Below the pieces are notes generated by a model. The model was given only the letters and a program-made list of their open reading frames with translations, was not told the origin of the DNA and ran no database searches. A stretch of 64,000 nucleotides of DNA from Nocardioides glacieisoli (GTDB lineage: Bacteria > Actinomycetota > Actinomycetes > Propionibacteriales > Nocardioidaceae): assembly GCF_004137245.1 (NCBI RefSeq), contig NZ_SDWS01000014.1, forward strand, positions 1 through 64,000. Reading direction: 5' to 3'. Made by a program: the position numbers and the translations under genes. Shown in pieces: positions 25,416 to 33,844 of the stretch. The first letter of the stretch is position 1, and each line of letters begins with the position of its first letter.

Positions 25416-27026
25416 TCAGGCCTCGAAGACGCACTCCCCGTCGATCCACGTCGACCGCACCCGCGCGGCGCCGATCTCGCCCGGCGTCTCGAAGGGGTCG
25501 CGGTCGAGGACCACGAGGTCGGCGACGGCCCCGCCCGCGATGCGACCGGCGTCGTTGCGGTGGTTCACCCACGCCGATCCGCTGGTGTAGGCCGCGAAGG
25601 CGGTCTCGAGGTCGAGCGCCTGCTCCGGCAGGAACGGCTCGGTGCCGGCCGGCGCGGGTTCGTCGTACGCCGTCCGGTGCACGGCCGTGTGGATGGCGGC
25701 GAGCGGGTCGGGGGTGCTCACCGGCCAGTCGCTCCCCGCGACGAGGCGGGCGCCCGCGCGGTGCAGGTCGCCGAAGGGGTACTGCCGGGCCGCGCGCTCC
25801 TCGCCGAGGAACGGGATCGTCAGATCAGTCATCTGGTCGTCGAGGCAGGCCCACAGGGCCTGGATGTTCGCCGCGACACCGAGCTCACCGAAGCGGCCGA
25901 CGTCGTCGGGGTGCACGAGCTGGAGGTGGGCGATGTGGTGCCTGCGGGTCGGATCGGTGCCCTCGAAGGCGTCGAGCGCCTCCCGCACGCCTCGGTCGCC
26001 GAGCCCGTGGACGTGGACCTGGAAGCCGAGGCGGTCGAGCTCGCGGACGTGGCCGCGCAGCGCCTGCGGATCGACGAAGGACAGACCGGTGTTGGACGTC
26101 GCGTGGCCGCACCGGTCGAGGTAGGGCTCGACGAGCGCGGCGGTCCCGTTCTCCGCGACGCCGTCCTGCATCACCTTGACCGCGGTCGGCGCGAACCGGC
26201 CGACCGACCAGTCACCGCGCCTGGCGACGAGGTCGGCGATCTGCTCCGCTCCACGGTCGCGCTCCCACCACAGCGCGCCGACGACCGCGCTGACGAGGTC
26301 GCCGCGAGCGGCCGCCCGGGCGTAGGTCGGTCCGACGTCGCGCATGCCGGCATAGGCACCGACGATCGCGTCCTGCCAGCTCGTGATGCCGAGCGAGTGG
26401 AGGTGGCGCTGGCCCTCCAGCAGACCGGCGTACATCTCGTCGTCGTCCACGGCCGGCAGCACGTCGGACAGCAGCGCCATCGCGCCCTCGTGCAGCACGC
26501 CGGTCGGTGTCCCGTCGGCGTCCCGCTCGACGTGCCCGTCCGCCGGGTCCGACGTGGCGGCGGTGATGCCGGCGAGCTCGAGGGCACGCGAGCTGACCCA
26601 CATGCCGTGGTGGTCGCGGTTGGCGAGCGCGACCGCCCGCCCCGGCACGGCCCGGTCGAGGTCGGCCGCGGTCGGCAGGCCGCCGGGGAAGGCGGCCATC
26701 GCCCAGCCCCCGCCCTGGATCCACTCGAGGTCGGGGTGGGCGAACGCGTAGTCCGCGATGTGGCGGAGGTAGGCGTCGCGCTCGAACGGGAGCCCGCTCA
26801 GGTCGCACGCCAGCCGCTCCAGCCCGCCCTGCACGGGGTGGACGTGGGCGTCGGTGAAGCCCGGGAGGAGCAGGCCGCCGTCGACGTCCACGACGCTCGC
26901 ACCGACGGGTGCGTCGCCCTCGCCGACGGCGACGATGCGACCCGCGGAGACCACGACGTCACCGACGCTCCCCCGGTGGCGGAAGCCGTCGAAGACCGAT
27001 GCGTTCCTGAAGACCGTGACGCTCAC
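25416..27026 (-). CDS. YtcJ-like metal-dependent amidohydrolase
   Basis: Amidohydrolase of about 536 residues in the YtcJ/exoenzyme-regulatory family (amidohydrolase 3). Metal motif GFTDAHVHP near residue 60, later histidines in QVHVHGLGDR and HHIAHLQLVHP, and the metal Asp in VAGSDWPVSTPDPL. The C-terminal part returns to the small beta domain (ADLVVLDRDPFE). Such enzymes hydrolyse N-acyl or amide bonds on diverse small molecules; substrate unknown. The GTG at 27026 has AGGA eight bases upstream; GTG at 27041 is an alternative. Divergent from the AtoE-type transporter, which may share the substrate context. Confidence 0.88.
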   Translation of the reverse strand: MSVTVFRNASVFDGFRHRGSVGDVVVSAGRIVAVGEGDAPVGASVVDVDGGLLLPGFTDAHVHPVQGGLERLACDLSGLPFERDAYLRHIADYAFAHPDLEWIQGGGWAMAAFPGGLPTAADLDRAVPGRAVALANRDHHGMWVSSRALELAGITAATSDPADGHVERDADGTPTGVLHEGAMALLSDVLPAVDDDEMYAGLLEGQRHLHSLGITSWQDAIVGAYAGMRDVGPTYARAAARGDLVSAVVGALWWERDRGAEQIADLVARRGDWSVGRFAPTAVKVMQDGVAENGTAALVEPYLDRCGHATSNTGLSFVDPQALRGHVRELDRLGFQVHVHGLGDRGVREALDAFEGTDPTRRHHIAHLQLVHPDDVGRFGELGVAANIQALWACLDDQMTDLTIPFLGEERAARQYPFGDLHRAGARLVAGSDWPVSTPDPLAAIHTAVHRTAYDEPAPAGTEPFLPEQALDLETAFAAYTSGSAWVNHRNDAGRIAGGAVADLVVLDRDPFETPGEIGAARVRSTWIDGECVFEA

Positions 27027-27070
27027 CCGCTCATCCTGCACCCCGCCGCTCTCCGCTACCTTCGATGACC

Positions 27071-28498
27071 ATGTCGACCATCTCGGGCACCGACCAGGAG
27101 CGCGGCCTCGCCCGCCTCGCCCAGCGCAGTGCGGCCTGGACGGAGAAGTGGTTCCCTGACGCCTACGTGTTCGCGCTGGCGGGCGTCGTGCTCGTCTCGG
27201 TCGCGGCGATGGCCAACGGATCGAGCCCCGTCCACGTCGCCGAGACCTTCGGCGGCGGCTTCTGGGACCTCGCCACCTTCACGCTGCAGATGGCGATGGT
27301 GGTGCTCACCGGGTACGTCGTCGCGACCTCGCCGCCGGTGGCGCGGATCATCGAGCGGATCGCCCTCTACCCCAGCACCCCGCGCGGCGCCGTGGCCTTC
27401 GTGGCGCTCCTGTCGTGCCTCGTCTCGATGCTCAACTGGGGCCTCAGCCTCGTCTTCAGCGGCCTGCTCGCACGGGCGATCGCCCGGCGCAGCGACCTGC
27501 GCGCGGACTACCGCGCCCTGGGCGCCGCGGCCTACCTCGGGCTCGGCGCCGTGTGGGCACTCGGCCTCTCCTCGTCCGCCGCGCAGCTCCAGGCCACGCC
27601 CGAGTCGCTGCCGCCCGAGCTGCTCGAGATCACCGGCGTGCTCGACTTCGGGGCGACCATCCTGACGTGGCAGTCGCTCGTCATGGCCGCGGTCCTCATC
27701 GCGCTGAGCGTCGCCGTCGCCTGGGCCTCCGCGCCCCAGGGCAAGGCGGTCCGGACGGCCGAGGACATGGACGTCGACCTGTCCGACGACGTCCAGCCCC
27801 TGGCCGAGCGCACCCGCCCGGGTGAGTGGCTGGAGTACTCCCGCATCCTGCCGATCCTGATCGGACTGCTCACCCTCGGCTGGCTGATCCAGCAGTTCGC
27901 GACGCTGCCGTTCCTGAGCGTGATCAGCAGCCTCAACGGCTACCTGATGGTCTTCCTCATCCTCGGCCTCGTGCTCCACGGCACCCCGCGCGGCTTCCTC
28001 AACGCCGTGACGCGCGCCGTGCCGACCACCGCCGGCGTGCTCGTCCAGTTCCCGCTGTACGCCGCCATGGCCGCGGTCCTGACCCGCGCGGAGGGCCGCG
28101 GAGGTGTCACCGTCTCCGAGCACCTCGCCGACCTCTTCACCAGCGTCGGTGGTGGCGGCGCCTTCGCGGTGGTGATCGCGCTCTACACCGCGTTCCTCGG
28201 CCTGCTCGTCCCCTCGGGCGGCGGCAAGTGGCTCGTCGAGGCGCCGTACGTCATGCAGTCGGCGACCGACGTCGGGATGAACCTCGGCTGGACGGTGCAG
28301 ATCTACAACGCCGCCGAGGCGCTGCCCAACCTGGTCAACCCGTTCTTCATGCTGCCGCTGCTCGCCGTGCTCGGCGTGCGGGCCAGGGACCTGGTCGGCT
28401 TCACGTTCCTGCAGTTCGTCTTCCACCTGCCGGTGGTGCTCCTGCTGCTGTGGCTGCTCGGCATGACGTTCGAGTTCGTCCCGCCGGTCGCGCCGTAG
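27071..28498 (+). CDS. AtoE-type short-chain fatty acid transporter
   Basis: Polytopic membrane protein of 475 residues with about ten to twelve helices, in the AtoE/short-chain fatty acid transporter family. Recognisable stretches are MLNWGLSLVFSGLLARAIARR, the loop VPSGGGKWLVEAPYV and the end NPFFMLPLLAVLGVRARDLVGF. It probably takes up or exports short carboxylates such as acetate to butyrate or acetoacetate. Start: ATG 27071 follows TACCTT by eight bases; ATG 27065 is also possible. Stands alone except for the divergent amidohydrolase. Confidence 0.88.
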   Translation: MSTISGTDQERGLARLAQRSAAWTEKWFPDAYVFALAGVVLVSVAAMANGSSPVHVAETFGGGFWDLATFTLQMAMVVLTGYVVATSPPVARIIERIALYPSTPRGAVAFVALLSCLVSMLNWGLSLVFSGLLARAIARRSDLRADYRALGAAAYLGLGAVWALGLSSSAAQLQATPESLPPELLEITGVLDFGATILTWQSLVMAAVLIALSVAVAWASAPQGKAVRTAEDMDVDLSDDVQPLAERTRPGEWLEYSRILPILIGLLTLGWLIQQFATLPFLSVISSLNGYLMVFLILGLVLHGTPRGFLNAVTRAVPTTAGVLVQFPLYAAMAAVLTRAEGRGGVTVSEHLADLFTSVGGGGAFAVVIALYTAFLGLLVPSGGGKWLVEAPYVMQSATDVGMNLGWTVQIYNAAEALPNLVNPFFMLPLLAVLGVRARDLVGFTFLQFVFHLPVVLLLLWLLGMTFEFVPPVAP

Positions 28499-28529
28499 GT
28501 CCCGGAACTGCGACGTTGTCCCGCCGGAC

Positions 28530-28535
28530 TAGCGT
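28530..28535 (+). promoter_or_regulatory. -10-like element, leaderless start of small gene
   Basis: TAGCGT is followed by six bases and the ATG at 28542. Confidence 0.45.
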
Positions 28536-28541
28536 CAGGTC

Positions 28542-28835
28542 ATGGGCGAGGAGCAGCTGCGCAGCGCGGTGGACGCGGCGATGCTGCCGATCGTCGCCTC
28601 GCTCGGGCCGGCCGGTGTGGTGTCGGCGCACTGGCTGCCGGACCGCGCGGGCGAGCCGGTGGTGTGGGTGCGGGTCAGGGACGAGGCGTCGCGCGTCGCC
28701 GTCGAGTCGTACGCCTGGGTGCTGCCGCAGGTGCAGATCATCCTGACCCGCCTCGCCGTGCCGCCCGAGATGGTGATGCGGTTGCGGATGGAGGTCACCT
28801 CGGCCGAGGCCGAGGACCGGCTCTTCGAGGGCTGA
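28542..28835 (+). CDS. Small conserved-looking protein, unknown
   Basis: A 97-residue soluble protein with no family I recognise. It has a helix, a central beta segment (PVVWVRVRDEASRVAVES) and an acidic, helical C-terminus (MRLRMEVTSAEAEDRLFEG). It stands between the AtoE-type transporter and a TetR gene on the same strand. The clean codon use and the TANNNT box in front support a real gene. Confidence 0.6.
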   Translation: MGEEQLRSAVDAAMLPIVASLGPAGVVSAHWLPDRAGEPVVWVRVRDEASRVAVESYAWVLPQVQIILTRLAVPPEMVMRLRMEVTSAEAEDRLFEG

Positions 28836-28895
28836 GCCCCCCGGCTCGCTACCGTGTCCACGACCGCGACGACCAACGACGACGAGGGAGGCACC

Positions 28896-29639
28896 GTGCC
28901 GGCTCGAGACGACGTGGGCGATGCCGACGCCGCGCTGGTCGCGGGCGAGGCACCGCCGTCACGTTCCCAGCGGTTGAGCCGCGAGCGGGTGGTCGAGGCG
29001 GCCCTGGCCCACATCGACGCCAACGGCCTCGCGGGGTTGTCGATGCGCCGCCTCGGGTCCGACCTCGGCGTCGAGGCGATGGCGCTCTACCGCCACGTCG
29101 CCGGCAAGGAGGAGCTGCTCGACGCGATCGTCGAGCACCTGATGGCGACCATGTGGGCCGACGAGGAGATCAAGCAGCAGCCGGTCCACGGCTGGCAGGA
29201 CTTCCTCCAGCGCCTGGCCCACGGCGTCCGACGCGTGGCGCTCGCCCATCCCCAGGCGTTCCCCCTGGTCGCCTCGCGGCCGACCGAGGCCCCGTGGCTC
29301 CGCCCACCCCTGCGCAGCCTGGACTGGGTCGAGGTCTTCCTGCGCGGCCTGACGGACGAGGGCTTCACCGACGAGGCGGCAGTGGCGGCCTACCGCGCCT
29401 TCACCAGCTTCCTGCTCGGGCACCTGCTGCTCGAGGTCTCGATCAGGGGGGCCGACGTCGGCCCCCTCGACGTCCTCGAGCCCGCCGAGCACGACCCGTC
29501 CGCACTGGACCCCTTCCCGCTCGTTCGCCGCCTGCGCCCCGGCCTGTCCGACGACCGGTCCGCGGTGGAGTTCGAGGAGTCGCTGGAGTCCCTCCTCGAC
29601 CGGTTGACGCTGGTCCGCACCGAGCACCTCGAGCGCTGA
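28896..29639 (+). CDS. TetR/AcrR family regulator
   Basis: About 247 residues. The HTH lies at residues ~30-75: LSRERVVEAALAHIDANGLAGLSMRRLGSDLGVEAMALYRHV, here cited by its ends LSRERVVEAA and AMALYRHV. The C-terminal ligand domain resembles the tetracycline-repressor C-terminal family (HPQAFPLVASRP, FTSFLLGHLLLE). The GTG at 28896 has GAGGGAGG four bases upstream. A palindrome 89 bases after its stop, before the channel gene, is a plausible target, so it may repress the next gene rather than a divergent one. Confidence 0.85.
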   Translation: MPARDDVGDADAALVAGEAPPSRSQRLSRERVVEAALAHIDANGLAGLSMRRLGSDLGVEAMALYRHVAGKEELLDAIVEHLMATMWADEEIKQQPVHGWQDFLQRLAHGVRRVALAHPQAFPLVASRPTEAPWLRPPLRSLDWVEVFLRGLTDEGFTDEAAVAAYRAFTSFLLGHLLLEVSIRGADVGPLDVLEPAEHDPSALDPFPLVRRLRPGLSDDRSAVEFEESLESLLDRLTLVRTEHLER

Positions 29640-29727
29640 TCCTCGTCCCTGGAGACGCGGCAGGACCGAGGCGGGACCTCGCCTCGAAGGGTGTGACCCG
29701 TTTCCCAACACTCGCGCGCCGTGGTTC

Positions 29728-29744
29728 TGTTTACAACGTAAACA
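29728..29744. promoter_or_regulatory. TetR-type operator TGTTTAC-N3-GTAAACA
   Basis: Perfect 7-bp arms around AAC, in the 133-base gap between the TetR gene and the channel gene. The form and AT-richness match TetR-family operators. It sits about 30-45 bases before the next start, within the promoter zone. Confidence 0.65.
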
Positions 29745-29772
29745 TCCGCTTCAGTGAGAAGGACCGCGTCAC

Positions 29773-30579
29773 ATGCGACAGAATCTCGAGAACGGCCTCC
29801 GCGACGGCATCAGCACGATCGCGGAGTTCCTGCCCAAGCTGGTGCTCTTCCTGGTCATCCTGCTCATCGGGCTCCTCATCGCCAAGGCCATCAGCAAGGC
29901 CGCCAACGCGCTCCTCGAGAAGGCCGGCTTCGACCGGGCCGTCGAGCGGGGCGGGGTCAAGAAGGCGCTGTCGGGCTCGAAGATGGACGCCAGCGACATC
30001 GTCGCCAAGCTCGTCTACTACGCGCTCGCGCTCTTCGTGCTGCAGCTCGCGTTCGGCGTCTTCGGCCCCAACCCGATCAGCGACCTGCTGACCGAGGTCA
30101 TCCGCTTCATCCCGAGCCTGGTGGTCGCGATCATCATCCTCGTGGTCGCCTCGGCGATCGCGGCGGCCGTGAAGGTCCTCGTGCAGAACAGCCTCGGCGG
30201 GCTGTCGTACGGCAACACGCTGGCCACCATCGCCTCGATCTTCGTGCTGTTCCTCGGCATCGTCGCCGCGCTCAACCAGGTCGGCGTCGCCACCACGGTG
30301 ACCACCCCGGTGCTCGTCGCGATCCTGGCCACCGTGGCCGGCGTGATCATCGTCGGCGTCGGCGGCGGGCTCATCAAGCCGATGCAGCACCGCTGGGAGG
30401 GCTACCTCACCACGGCCGAGGCCGAGGCTCCGCGCATCAAGCAGGAGGCCGCCAACGCCCCGAGCGTGACGGAGCAGGCCCGCCAGGCCGGCGCCCACGC
30501 GACCACGTCGATGCAGTCGACCCCGTCGAACCCGTCGAACCCGTCGAACCCGTCGGGTGGCACGACCGGCACGTACTGA
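29773..30579 (+). CDS. Small mechanosensitive-channel-like membrane protein
   Basis: A 268-residue protein of the conserved TM-helix (MscS-related, CmpX-like) type. About five helices: LPKLVLFLVILLIGLLIAKA near residue 20, YYALALFVLQLAFGVFG, FIPSLVVAIIILVVASAIAA, ASIFVLFLGIVAALNQVG and VAILATVAGVIIVGVGGGL. The paired motif of helix plus KAGFDRAVE and GGLSYGNTLA is typical. The cytoplasmic tail ends in an NPS repeat encoded by 9-base units. The ATG has AGAAGGA upstream. Likely a channel responding to membrane tension, by family only. Confidence 0.8.
   Translation: MRQNLENGLRDGISTIAEFLPKLVLFLVILLIGLLIAKAISKAANALLEKAGFDRAVERGGVKKALSGSKMDASDIVAKLVYYALALFVLQLAFGVFGPNPISDLLTEVIRFIPSLVVAIIILVVASAIAAAVKVLVQNSLGGLSYGNTLATIASIFVLFLGIVAALNQVGVATTVTTPVLVAILATVAGVIIVGVGGGLIKPMQHRWEGYLTTAEAEAPRIKQEAANAPSVTEQARQAGAHATTSMQSTPSNPSNPSNPSGGTTGTY
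30522..30557 (+). repeat. Four tandem 9-base units coding Asn-Pro-Ser
   Basis: CCCGTCGAA is repeated three times and followed by a fourth, diverged copy inside the channel gene's 3' end. It encodes PSNPSNPSNPSG. In-frame units would change tail length without breaking the frame. Confidence 0.7.
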
Positions 30580-30598
30580 CGCACCACTGCTGTGAGAG

Positions 30599-30622
30599 GG
30601 GGCGCTCCGACCGGAGCGCCCC
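30599..30622. terminator. Bidirectional terminator
   Basis: GGGGCGCTCC and GGAGCGCCCC make a perfect 10-bp stem with a four-base loop between the convergent channel and DUF3253 genes, followed by TTCT on the plus strand. Confidence 0.8.
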
Positions 30623-30633
30623 TTCTGCGCTGT

Positions 30634-31008
30634 TCAGGCCCGGCGGATCCTGATCGCACCCTTCGCGGTCGACGGATCGACGACCTTGCCGCCCTGCGTG
30701 ATGACCACCTCGCCCCGGTCGACCAGCCGCCGGGCCGCTCGACGCGCCGGCTCCATCAACCCGCGCCAGGTCTCCTCGTCGTCGCCGCCGACGGCCCGCG
30801 CGGCGTCAGACGGGCAGATCGTCGACGTACGGGCGCGCTGGGCGAGCAGGTCGAGGATCGTCGCCTCGAGGCGTCGGTCGACGTCGTTGACGCCGCGCTT
30901 GCGGCACGCAGTCGAGCAGTAGCGGACCTGGTCCCAGTCGCGCTCCCACTTCTTGCGCCACTCGATGGTGCGCCCGCAGGACTGGCAGGTCTTCGGCTCG
31001 GGTGCCAT
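30634..31008 (-). CDS. DUF2256/DUF3253 fusion protein
   Basis: A 124-residue protein joining two small domains. Residues ~5-45 hold the DUF2256 zinc-ribbon-like pattern CQSCGRTIEWRKKW ... VRYCSTACRKRG with four cysteines. Residues ~50-120 are DUF3253, a winged-helix-like domain (ICPSDAARAVGG, RRLVDRGEVVITQGG). The fusion is known in actinobacteria; function is unknown, though the fold suggests nucleic-acid binding. CACACT stands six bases before the ATG, close to the leaderless pattern seen elsewhere in this window. Confidence 0.85.
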   Translation of the reverse strand: MAPEPKTCQSCGRTIEWRKKWERDWDQVRYCSTACRKRGVNDVDRRLEATILDLLAQRARTSTICPSDAARAVGGDDEETWRGLMEPARRAARRLVDRGEVVITQGGKVVDPSTAKGAIRIRRA

Positions 31009-31043
31009 GTCCCCAGTGTGCAGGCACCTGTGAGACTGGCGGC

Positions 31044-32021
31044 ATGCGTGCACTCGTCCAGCCCCAGTTCGGCGACCCGGCCGAGGTCCTCTCCGTCCAG
31101 GACGTCCCGGCCCCGGAGCCCGGTCCCGGCCAGGCACTCGTCCGCGTGCTGCTCTCGCCGATCCACAACCACGACCTCTGGACGGTGCGCGGCAGCTACG
31201 GCTTCAAGCCCGAGATGCCCGCCCGCGCGGGCACCGAGGCGGTCGGGGTGGTCGAGGCGCTCGGCGAGGGCGTCGAGCACCTCGAGGTCGGCCAGCGGGT
31301 CGCGAGCGGCGGATCGTTCGGCGCGTGGGCGGAGCTCATCGTGGCTCCCGCCGCCGGGCTGATCCCGGTGCCCGACGCGATCTCCGACGAGGCGGCGGCG
31401 CAGCTGGTCTCGATGCCGTTCAGCGCGATCGCGCTGGTCGACTTCCTCGAGCTGTCCGAGGGCGACTGGATCGTCCAGAACGCCGCCAACGGTGCGGTCG
31501 GGCGCCTCGTCGCCCAGCTCGCGGCCCCGCGCGGCATCAACGTCCTCGGGCTCGTCCGCCGGGCGGATGGCGTGGCCGAGCTCCGCGAGCAGGGCATCGA
31601 ACGGATCGTCGCGACCGACGAGGACGGCTGGCGCGACCGGGTCCGCGAGATCGTCGGCGACGCACCGGTCGTGGCCGGCGTCGACTCGGTCGGCGGCTCC
31701 GCTGCCGGCGACGTGGTCTCCCTGCTCGCCGAGGACGGCGTGCTCGTCGTCTTCGGCGCGATGGCCTCCCCCACCCTCGAGATCTCGTCGGGCGACGTGA
31801 TCTTCAAGCAGGTCGTGGTGAAGGGCTTCTGGGGCAGCAAGGTGTTCCCCGCCAAGGACCGCGAGAAGCGGGCCGCGCTGATGGGCGAGCTGGTGAGCGG
31901 CATCGCCTCGGGCACGTTGACCCTCCCGGTCGAGAAGGTCTACTCCCTCGACGAGATCGCCGATGCGGCGCGTGCCAGCGCGGAGCCGGGACGCCGCGGG
32001 AAGATCCTGCTGCGCCCCTGA
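31044..32021 (+). CDS. Zinc-free MDR family quinone oxidoreductase
   Basis: Medium-chain dehydrogenase/reductase of 325 residues. N-terminal GroES-like part (ALVRVLLSPIHNHDLWTVRG, ARAGTEAVGVVEALGEGVE) and a Rossmann part with VQNAANGAVGRLVAQLA, a variant of the NADPH-binding A-x-x-G-x-x-G. The catalytic zinc cysteine is absent, so it should act on quinones or enals rather than alcohols. Ends with the family's GKILLRP. Starts 35 bases from the divergent DUF3253 gene and is monocistronic. Confidence 0.86.
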   Translation: MRALVQPQFGDPAEVLSVQDVPAPEPGPGQALVRVLLSPIHNHDLWTVRGSYGFKPEMPARAGTEAVGVVEALGEGVEHLEVGQRVASGGSFGAWAELIVAPAAGLIPVPDAISDEAAAQLVSMPFSAIALVDFLELSEGDWIVQNAANGAVGRLVAQLAAPRGINVLGLVRRADGVAELREQGIERIVATDEDGWRDRVREIVGDAPVVAGVDSVGGSAAGDVVSLLAEDGVLVVFGAMASPTLEISSGDVIFKQVVVKGFWGSKVFPAKDREKRAALMGELVSGIASGTLTLPVEKVYSLDEIADAARASAEPGRRGKILLRP

Positions 32022-32037
32022 CCGGCCCCGGTGGCTG

Positions 32038-32892
32038 TCAGCGCACGACCATGACCGGGCAGGTGGCCCGGTGCAGCACGGCCTGGCTGACCGACCCGAG
32101 CAGCAGGCCGCTGAAGTAGCCGAGTCCCCGCGATCCCACGACCACCAGCGACGCGCTGGCCGACGCGTCCGCGAGGCAGCGGCCGGGCTCCACCGCCAGC
32201 ACCTCCTGCTCGAGGCGTACGTCGGGGTGGTCCTCGCGCATGCCGGCGACGCTCTCGGCGAGGAGCCGCTCACGGTCCGCGGTGTCCACGCTCCGGGGAG
32301 CGGCAGCCCACACGTCCGTCGAGGGCGCGTGCGCGCGGAAGCCGTGGATCGCGACGACCGTCTCGCCCGTGGTCTCCGCGCGGTCGCAGGCGTAGTGGAG
32401 CGCGTGCGAGCTGGCCTGCGATCCGTCGATGCCGACGATGATCCGTCGGGCCTCGGAGTCGCGTGTCTCGCGGACGACCACGACCGGGCAGGTCGCGTGC
32501 CGAGCGAGGTGCTGGCTGACCGAGCCCAGGAGTGCCTCCCCCGCCGCCCCGTGACCGTGGCTGCCGAGCACGAGGACCGACGCGGACGCCGACGCCTGCA
32601 CGAGCTCGGGCACCACGGCACCGGTGCGCTGTTCGGTGGTCACATCGGTCACGCCGTCGTCGGCGAGGGCCTTCTCGGCCTGCTCGAGCAGTGCGGAGGA
32701 GTCGAGGACGTAGCCCTCGGTGACGACGACCATCCCACCGACCCCGCCCCACGTCGGCGAGAGGACCTCGTTGACGGCCAGCACGTGCAGGGGCACGCCG
32801 GTGCGGAGGGACTCGTCGGCGGCCCAGGTCAGCGCGCGTCGCGCGTCGAGCGAGCCGTCGTACGCCAGCAGGAGGGGCAGTGTGGTGGTCAT
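32038..32892 (-). CDS. Tandem universal stress protein
   Basis: A 284-residue protein with two UspA domains (about 5-140 and 148-284). Each ends with the ATP-binding pattern: VLGSHGHGAAGEALLGSVSQ ... CPVVVV and VVGSRGLGYFSGLLLGSVSQ ... CPVMVV, matching G-x2-G-x9-G-S/T. Both start with an Asp-containing strand (LLLAYDGS, IIVGIDGS). Tandem Usps are common in actinobacteria and respond to hypoxia or starvation. Monocistronic, convergent with the oxidoreductase gene. Confidence 0.92.
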   Translation of the reverse strand: MTTTLPLLLAYDGSLDARRALTWAADESLRTGVPLHVLAVNEVLSPTWGGVGGMVVVTEGYVLDSSALLEQAEKALADDGVTDVTTEQRTGAVVPELVQASASASVLVLGSHGHGAAGEALLGSVSQHLARHATCPVVVVRETRDSEARRIIVGIDGSQASSHALHYACDRAETTGETVVAIHGFRAHAPSTDVWAAAPRSVDTADRERLLAESVAGMREDHPDVRLEQEVLAVEPGRCLADASASASLVVVGSRGLGYFSGLLLGSVSQAVLHRATCPVMVVR

Positions 32893-32968
32893 GCCACCAG
32901 CGTGGCGGCAACCGCCGCGCGCCGGCAGAGGCGTTGGTCCCCGGCCCGCGGGACCTCGGTCCCGGCGG

Positions 32969-33292
32969 TCAGTCGACCTTCAGCTCACCGAGCTCGTTCC
33001 AGTCGTCCTGGTCGACCTCCTGGCTGACGATCTTCGGCGTCGAGGCGAGGTAGGGCGGGAGCTCGGCCTGGGCGGCCCTGAAGTGGTCCGACGAGACGTG
33101 GGCCCCGCCCGCGTCGCCGTCGCGGAACGCCTCGACCAGGACGTACTCGTTCGGGTCGTCGAGGCTGCGCGACCAGTCGAACCACAGGCAGCCCTCCTCC
33201 GCGCGGGTGGCCTCCGTGAAGGACCGGGAGATCTCCGGCCAGTCCTCGGCGTGCTCGGGCAGGACGGCGAACTTGGCGGTGATGAAGATCAA
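32969..33292 (-). CDS. ABM-domain putative quinol monooxygenase
   Basis: A 107-residue ferredoxin-like barrel protein of the antibiotic biosynthesis monooxygenase family (YgiN-like): IFITAKFAVLPEHAEDWPEI, EGCLWFDWSRSLDDPNEYVL and VSSDHFRAAQAELPPYL. It acts as a dimer on phenolic or quinol substrates without cofactor in known cases. The likely start is TTG at 33292 with AGGAG five bases upstream; no ATG or GTG fits. It is the last gene of a minus-strand operon that begins at 36731. Confidence 0.83.
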   Translation of the reverse strand: MIFITAKFAVLPEHAEDWPEISRSFTEATRAEEGCLWFDWSRSLDDPNEYVLVEAFRDGDAGGAHVSSDHFRAAQAELPPYLASTPKIVSQEVDQDDWNELGELKVD

Positions 33293-33326
33293 GGTGTCTC
33301 CTCGTGGGTCGTCGGGTGGAGAGGGG

Positions 33327-33830
33327 TCAGCTGGCGGGTGCGGCGTCAGCCGTGCGGGCCGGGTGCGAGGCCCCGTCGATCGCCGACTGGACCATCGCAC
33401 CGAGCCGCTCCGAGACGATACCGAGCACCGCCCCGGCGACCACCGCGACCAGCACCCCCGACAGGTCGAAGCCGGTGCCGAAGAAGACCGCGGTGCCTGC
33501 GAAGCCTCCGGGGATGAACGACAGAAGCGGGAGTGCCGCCTCGATGCACAGGACGAACCCGACGACGGTCACCATCAGCGCCAGCGCGAGCGTCGAGGCG
33601 CTGATCGTCTCGAGGCCCTGGCTGATCGCCCAGCCCCAGAAGATCCCGGCGAGGTTGGCGGCGAGGCCCTTGGCCAGGCCGGTGGTGCCTCCGCCGGCAG
33701 CGAAGAAGCAGGCCCAGGCCACGAAGGCGACCCAGGTGATGAGCGTCAGCTCGACGCTGGCGAAGGTCCAGACGCCGGCGAGCACGCCGACCGAGATGCC
33801 GATGCCCAGCAGGGGCTTCACAGTGTTCAT
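33327..33830 (-). CDS. DUF1097 membrane protein
   Basis: A 167-residue membrane protein with five to six helices and the family-like stretches ITWVAFVAWACFFAAGGG and LAANLAGIFWGWAIS. DUF1097 proteins (YcdZ-like) are unstudied inner-membrane proteins. AAGGAG lies eight bases before the ATG. It follows the alcohol dehydrogenase gene by 14 bases, so it belongs to the same operon and might move a substrate or product of that pathway. Confidence 0.78.
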   Translation of the reverse strand: MNTVKPLLGIGISVGVLAGVWTFASVELTLITWVAFVAWACFFAAGGGTTGLAKGLAANLAGIFWGWAISQGLETISASTLALALMVTVVGFVLCIEAALPLLSFIPGGFAGTAVFFGTGFDLSGVLVAVVAGAVLGIVSERLGAMVQSAIDGASHPARTADAAPAS

Positions 33831-33844
33831 GGGTGGGGCTCCTT

